DNA from: Nitrosopumilales archaeon
GTDB taxonomy: Archaea; Thermoproteota; Nitrososphaeria; Nitrososphaerales; Nitrososphaeraceae
Reading direction: 5' to 3'
NCBI GenBank assembly: GCA_009665115.1
Contig: WJXE01000092.1
Span: 1-7,192, forward strand
Length of the DNA stretch: 7,192 nucleotides
Program-made: the position numbers and the translations under genes
Notes under the pieces: generated by a model
What the model was told of the DNA's origin: nothing
The model's input: only the letters and a program-made list of their open reading frames with translations
The model's database searches: none
In this document: positions 4,961-7,192 of the stretch, one piece after another
Layout of the letters: every line of letters begins with the position of its first letter
Position numbering within the stretch: the first letter of the stretch is position 1

Positions 4961-5053
4961 CTACTTCGGTTTTTCTGCTCTCAATAACGAGTACATTAAT
5001 GCACCTGAGGCAACTACTAGAGATAATACATATGCGGCTATAATTGCCTCCAT
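4961..5053 (-). CDS. kdpF: KdpF-like small membrane subunit of the K+ transporter
   Basis: A 30-codon frame, ATG at 5053 to TAG at 4963-4961, encodes one membrane helix (about residues 3-24) and a short charged tail ending LMYSLLRAEKPK. That tail closely resembles the E. coli KdpF end (a Leu/Val-Tyr-Ala-Leu motif followed by Ala-Glu), and the length (29 residues in E. coli) also agrees. KdpF stabilises the KdpFABC complex in the membrane. Translation support is strong: the ATG lies one base after the kdpC stop, and GGAGGGGGTGA sits 8 bases upstream, inside the kdpC end. In the bacterial operons I know, kdpF precedes kdpA; here it follows kdpC. A different one-helix peptide in the same place cannot be excluded. 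Confidence 0.7.
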   Translation of the reverse strand: MEAIIAAYVLSLVVASGALMYSLLRAEKPK

Positions 5054-5054
5054 A

Positions 5055-5624
5055 CTACGATTCACCCCCTCCCAGGCCGGTGATGCCTGCCGTTGTTTTT
5101 TGAGGATCTGCATTATTCAAGAACGTACTATAAACGTCAGGATATTGATTTAATAATTCCAGGTTAATTTCCAATACATTGACATAGTCAGGCGCAAATG
5201 CTACCATGTTGCTGACTCTGTTTCTTTCTATGTTGAGTTCAACCAATGTTCTAAGGGCATTTTGATTTATCCCAGTAGCTTGACTTACATTCGAAATTTG
5301 CAACAAGGCATTTTCAGACGTTATATCCGGATCCACGTTTGACGCTGACGCTGATGATGGTCTTGGATGGAAGAACTTCGGAGATTTAAAATCTTGTGCT
5401 ATAAGTTTTGAACCAATTACTTTTCCGTTAATGGTAATTAGGCTACCATTTGATTGATATGGGAGTGTACTTTGACCTATTACTACTAGAACGAGAGGGT
5501 AAACAATACCTGTTACCACCAACATCAGTATTACAACTTTGATTGCAGGACTAAGTGCATTCTTGTTTATTTGACTTTTTATTTGCTCTAAAATTTTGAA
5601 TTCTTTTTCCCTACTCATTGTCAC
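5055..5624 (-). CDS. kdpC: Potassium-transporting ATPase subunit KdpC, short-loop form
   Basis: KdpC is the accessory subunit of the Kdp K+ pump, anchored by one helix with its domain outside the cytoplasm, and is thought to assist ATP binding or complex assembly. This 189-residue protein shows SPAIKVVILMLVVTGIVYP (25-43; membrane helix about 28-50), GQSTLPYQSNGSLI (50-63), VIGSKLIAQDF (69-79), FFHPRPSSA (84-92), VDPDIT (97-102) and VNVLEINLELL (148-158). From RPS to DPDIT only 15 residues remain, against about 66 in E. coli KdpC: the loop with the YN..ASGGSN motif is absent. In compensation it has about 24 extra N-terminal residues and a C-terminal tail of about 28. The GTG at 5624 is chosen because GAGGTG lies 7 bases before it; the ATG two codons on is too far. 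The start follows the kdpB stop by 6 bases. Confidence 0.92.
   Translation of the reverse strand: MTMSREKEFKILEQIKSQINKNALSPAIKVVILMLVVTGIVYPLVLVVIGQSTLPYQSNGSLITINGKVIGSKLIAQDFKSPKFFHPRPSSASASNVDPDITSENALLQISNVSQATGINQNALRTLVELNIERNRVSNMVAFAPDYVNVLEINLELLNQYPDVYSTFLNNADPQKTTAGITGLGGGES
5061..5073 (-). promoter_or_regulatory. Ribosome binding site of kdpF inside kdpC
   Basis: GGGAGGGGGTGAA on the minus strand contains GGAGG and GGTGA, both matching the 16S rRNA 3' end, and ends 7 bases before the ATG at 5053. The same bases encode the Gly-rich end of KdpC (GLGGGES), so the two genes are probably coupled in translation. Confidence 0.6.
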
Positions 5625-5630
5625 TCTTAT

Positions 5631-7192
5631 TCACCTCATGAAAAGTGTTAGCAAAAGATCAATGGCCTTTATCCCAACGAAAGGTAAAGCTAGTCCGCCT
5701 AGGCCGTAAATAAGCATATTTCTAATGAAGGTTTTCTCAGGTGGCTCTGGTCTAAATCTAACGCCTCGTAAGGATAATGGAATAAGTGATGGTATCATTA
5801 TTGCGTTGAATATCAATGTAGCCAGTATAGCAGTCGCAGGACTGTGCAGCTGCATTACATTAAGAACTGCTAGCTTTGGATTACTAGCCACAAACATAGC
5901 AGGAAGTATTGCAAAATATTTGGCAACATCGTTAGCTATGCTAAATGTTGTAATAGCTCCACGTGTCATAAGCAATTGTTTGCCTAGTTTTACCACTTTC
6001 AATATCTTTGACGGGTCAGAATCTAGATCCACCATATTAGCAGCTTCTTTTGCAGCAGCAGTTCCGCTGTTCATTGCTAGTCCAACGTTTGCTTTTGCTA
6101 ATGCCGGTGCATCATTGGTTCCATCGCCTACCATACCTATTACATGACCTTTGCTCTGTTCTTCTTCAACTCTTGCTAATTTGTCTGTGGGTTTTGCTTC
6201 TGCCATCACTTGATCTACATTAGCCTCCTTTGCAATCACTTGGGCCGTTAGCTGATTATCTCCCGTAAGCATTACTGTAGTGATACCCGTAGCATGAACT
6301 TCGTCAAGCTTCTGGCGTATGTTTTCCTTGAGGTTATCTTTTAAAGCAACAAGACCAATTCCTTCACTATTTATTGCGATTAGTAGTGGTGTTTCGCCAA
6401 TCTTAGATATTTCTTGAGCTTTCCATTTCAACTCAGCTTCATTAACGTGTGTAAGAAATTTTAGCATTGCATCTACAGAACCCTTAAGAATCTTTACCTC
6501 TTCGTTTCGCTGCTCTAATTCCGAGAGCATGCTACTAACTCTACTTGGACCATTAGTACGAGGTGCTTCTTCTCCATTTCCATCTTCAAACTTGTGAATT
6601 GATGTAGCCTCTTCTTGTAGATCTGTGTCGAGTGCTATTCTTTTGTTTGGCATGAATTCGAGGCCGCTAAATCTGGTCTCTGCACTAAATTCAATTTTTC
6701 TGGCGGTGAGTATTTTTTCTATTAATGGAGGAATAAATCTTTTCTCTTCTGCTAAATGTACTATTGATTTTCCCTCATGCGTGGTATCATGAATCGACGC
6801 TGCGAAAGCTGCTTGTCCCACATCTCTTTCTGTGTATTTTTGTAACGGTACGAATTCGTTTGCACTCCTACTTCCTTCTGTAATGGTTCCTGTCTTATCT
6901 AATATCAAAATATCACAATCTCCAGCTGCTTCAATACCTTTTCCGGACTTGGCTACTATGTTATCTCTTCCAATTCTAGTAATACCAGCAACACCTATCG
7001 CAGATAGTAGTCCGCCTATTGTTGTGGGCATCAGAGCTACTAGAAGCGCAATTAACATTGCAATATCAGCAATATATCCAAGGAAGTTAGCAAAGAAAAG
7101 AAGGCTTCCAACCACCATTAAAAATATTAATGATAGCCCTGCTAGCAGTATTGTTAGTGCGATCTCATTCTTTGTCTTAGGTCTTGTAGCAC
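5631..7192 (-). CDS. kdpB: Potassium-transporting P-type ATPase KdpB, 5' end missing
   Basis: KdpB is the ATP-hydrolysing membrane subunit driving K+ uptake with KdpA. The frame is open past its first ATG (7118) to the window edge, where TRPKTKNEIALTILL matches the E. coli KdpB region ahead of the fourth membrane helix; about 209 N-terminal residues, including the TGES actuator loop, lie outside. Numbered from that ATG: MPTTIGGLLSAIGVAG (30-45), DKTGTIT with the phosphorylated Asp74, nucleotide pocket Phe144 and KGS Lys212, TGDN, GDGTNDAPAL, and TTFSIANDVAKYFAI with the Asp and Lys used in coupling, then the last membrane helices. Phe144 to Lys212 is 68 residues against 18 in E. coli (Phe377 to Lys395), so about 50 acidic, Ser-rich residues are inserted in the nucleotide-binding domain. 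All visible catalytic motifs are intact. kdpC follows after 6 bases; kdpA is expected upstream. Confidence 0.96.
   Translation of the reverse strand, partial: ATRPKTKNEIALTILLAGLSLIFLMVVGSLLFFANFLGYIADIAMLIALLVALMPTTIGGLLSAIGVAGITRIGRDNIVAKSGKGIEAAGDCDILILDKTGTITEGSRSANEFVPLQKYTERDVGQAAFAASIHDTTHEGKSIVHLAEEKRFIPPLIEKILTARKIEFSAETRFSGLEFMPNKRIALDTDLQEEATSIHKFEDGNGEEAPRTNGPSRVSSMLSELEQRNEEVKILKGSVDAMLKFLTHVNEAELKWKAQEISKIGETPLLIAINSEGIGLVALKDNLKENIRQKLDEVHATGITTVMLTGDNQLTAQVIAKEANVDQVMAEAKPTDKLARVEEEQSKGHVIGMVGDGTNDAPALAKANVGLAMNSGTAAAKEAANMVDLDSDPSKILKVVKLGKQLLMTRGAITTFSIANDVAKYFAILPAMFVASNPKLAVLNVMQLHSPATAILATLIFNAIMIPSLIPLSLRGVRFRPEPPEKTFIRNMLIYGLGGLALPFVGIKAIDLLLTLFMR
5632..5637 (-). promoter_or_regulatory. 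Ribosome binding site of kdpC overlapping the kdpB stop
   Basis: GAGGTG on the minus strand includes the first two bases of the kdpB TGA (5633-5631) and lies 7 bases before the GTG at 5624. It decides for the GTG over the ATG at 5618 and implies translational coupling of kdpB and kdpC. Confidence 0.6.

Noticed and set aside
5725..6147. 140-codon plus-strand frame inside kdpB
   Set aside because: Antisense shadow of the conserved KdpB hinge and membrane region; the minus-strand motifs are unmistakable.

Overview
This AT-rich window most likely comes from an ammonia-oxidising or related archaeon of the Nitrososphaeria (Thaumarchaeota), possibly a soil lineage of the Nitrososphaerales. The evidence is an XPB-type archaeal helicase with the RED motif, TATA boxes about 25 bases ahead of start codons (leaderless-type promoters), frequent GTG starts, oligo-T stretches after genes, and two small proteins (a CxxC...CxxC protein and a DUF6659-like protein) of kinds I associate with that group. 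The lineage is inferred; there is no rRNA or other marker gene here.

Left part (1-2586), mostly plus strand: a small zinc-ribbon-like protein gene (205-489) with a TATA box and an 18-bp palindrome upstream; a 410-base stretch of short, start-less or overlapping reading frames that looks like decayed genes; a PPK2-family polyphosphate kinase (902-1717) with its own TATA box and an adjacent inverted repeat; a roughly 250-base island open on both strands and of unclear nature; and a DUF6659-like protein gene (1975-2409). Hairpins lie between this last gene and the convergent helicase gene.

Middle (2587-4340), minus strand: an XPB-like superfamily 2 DNA helicase, without its usual nuclease partner Bax1 in the window. 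It is preceded by about 320 bases holding three consecutive hairpins and a possible 34-codon gene with its own TATA-like box.

Right part (4341-7192), minus strand: a single-pass membrane protein of unknown function, then the distal end of a kdp operon for the high-affinity K+ transporter. Transcription order is kdpB (5' end outside the window), kdpC, then a 30-codon membrane peptide gene that I read as kdpF. The three are spaced by 6 and 1 bases with strong Shine-Dalgarno sequences embedded in the preceding gene, implying translational coupling. KdpB is the P-type ATPase pump, KdpC the membrane-anchored accessory subunit, and the peptide a probable stabilising subunit; KdpA, the K+ channel subunit, would lie beyond 7192. 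Three things are unusual: kdpF at the distal end, about 50 extra residues inside the KdpB nucleotide-binding domain, and loss of about 50 residues from the KdpC outer loop.

No tRNA, rRNA, CRISPR array, insertion sequence or recognisable new defence system was seen.
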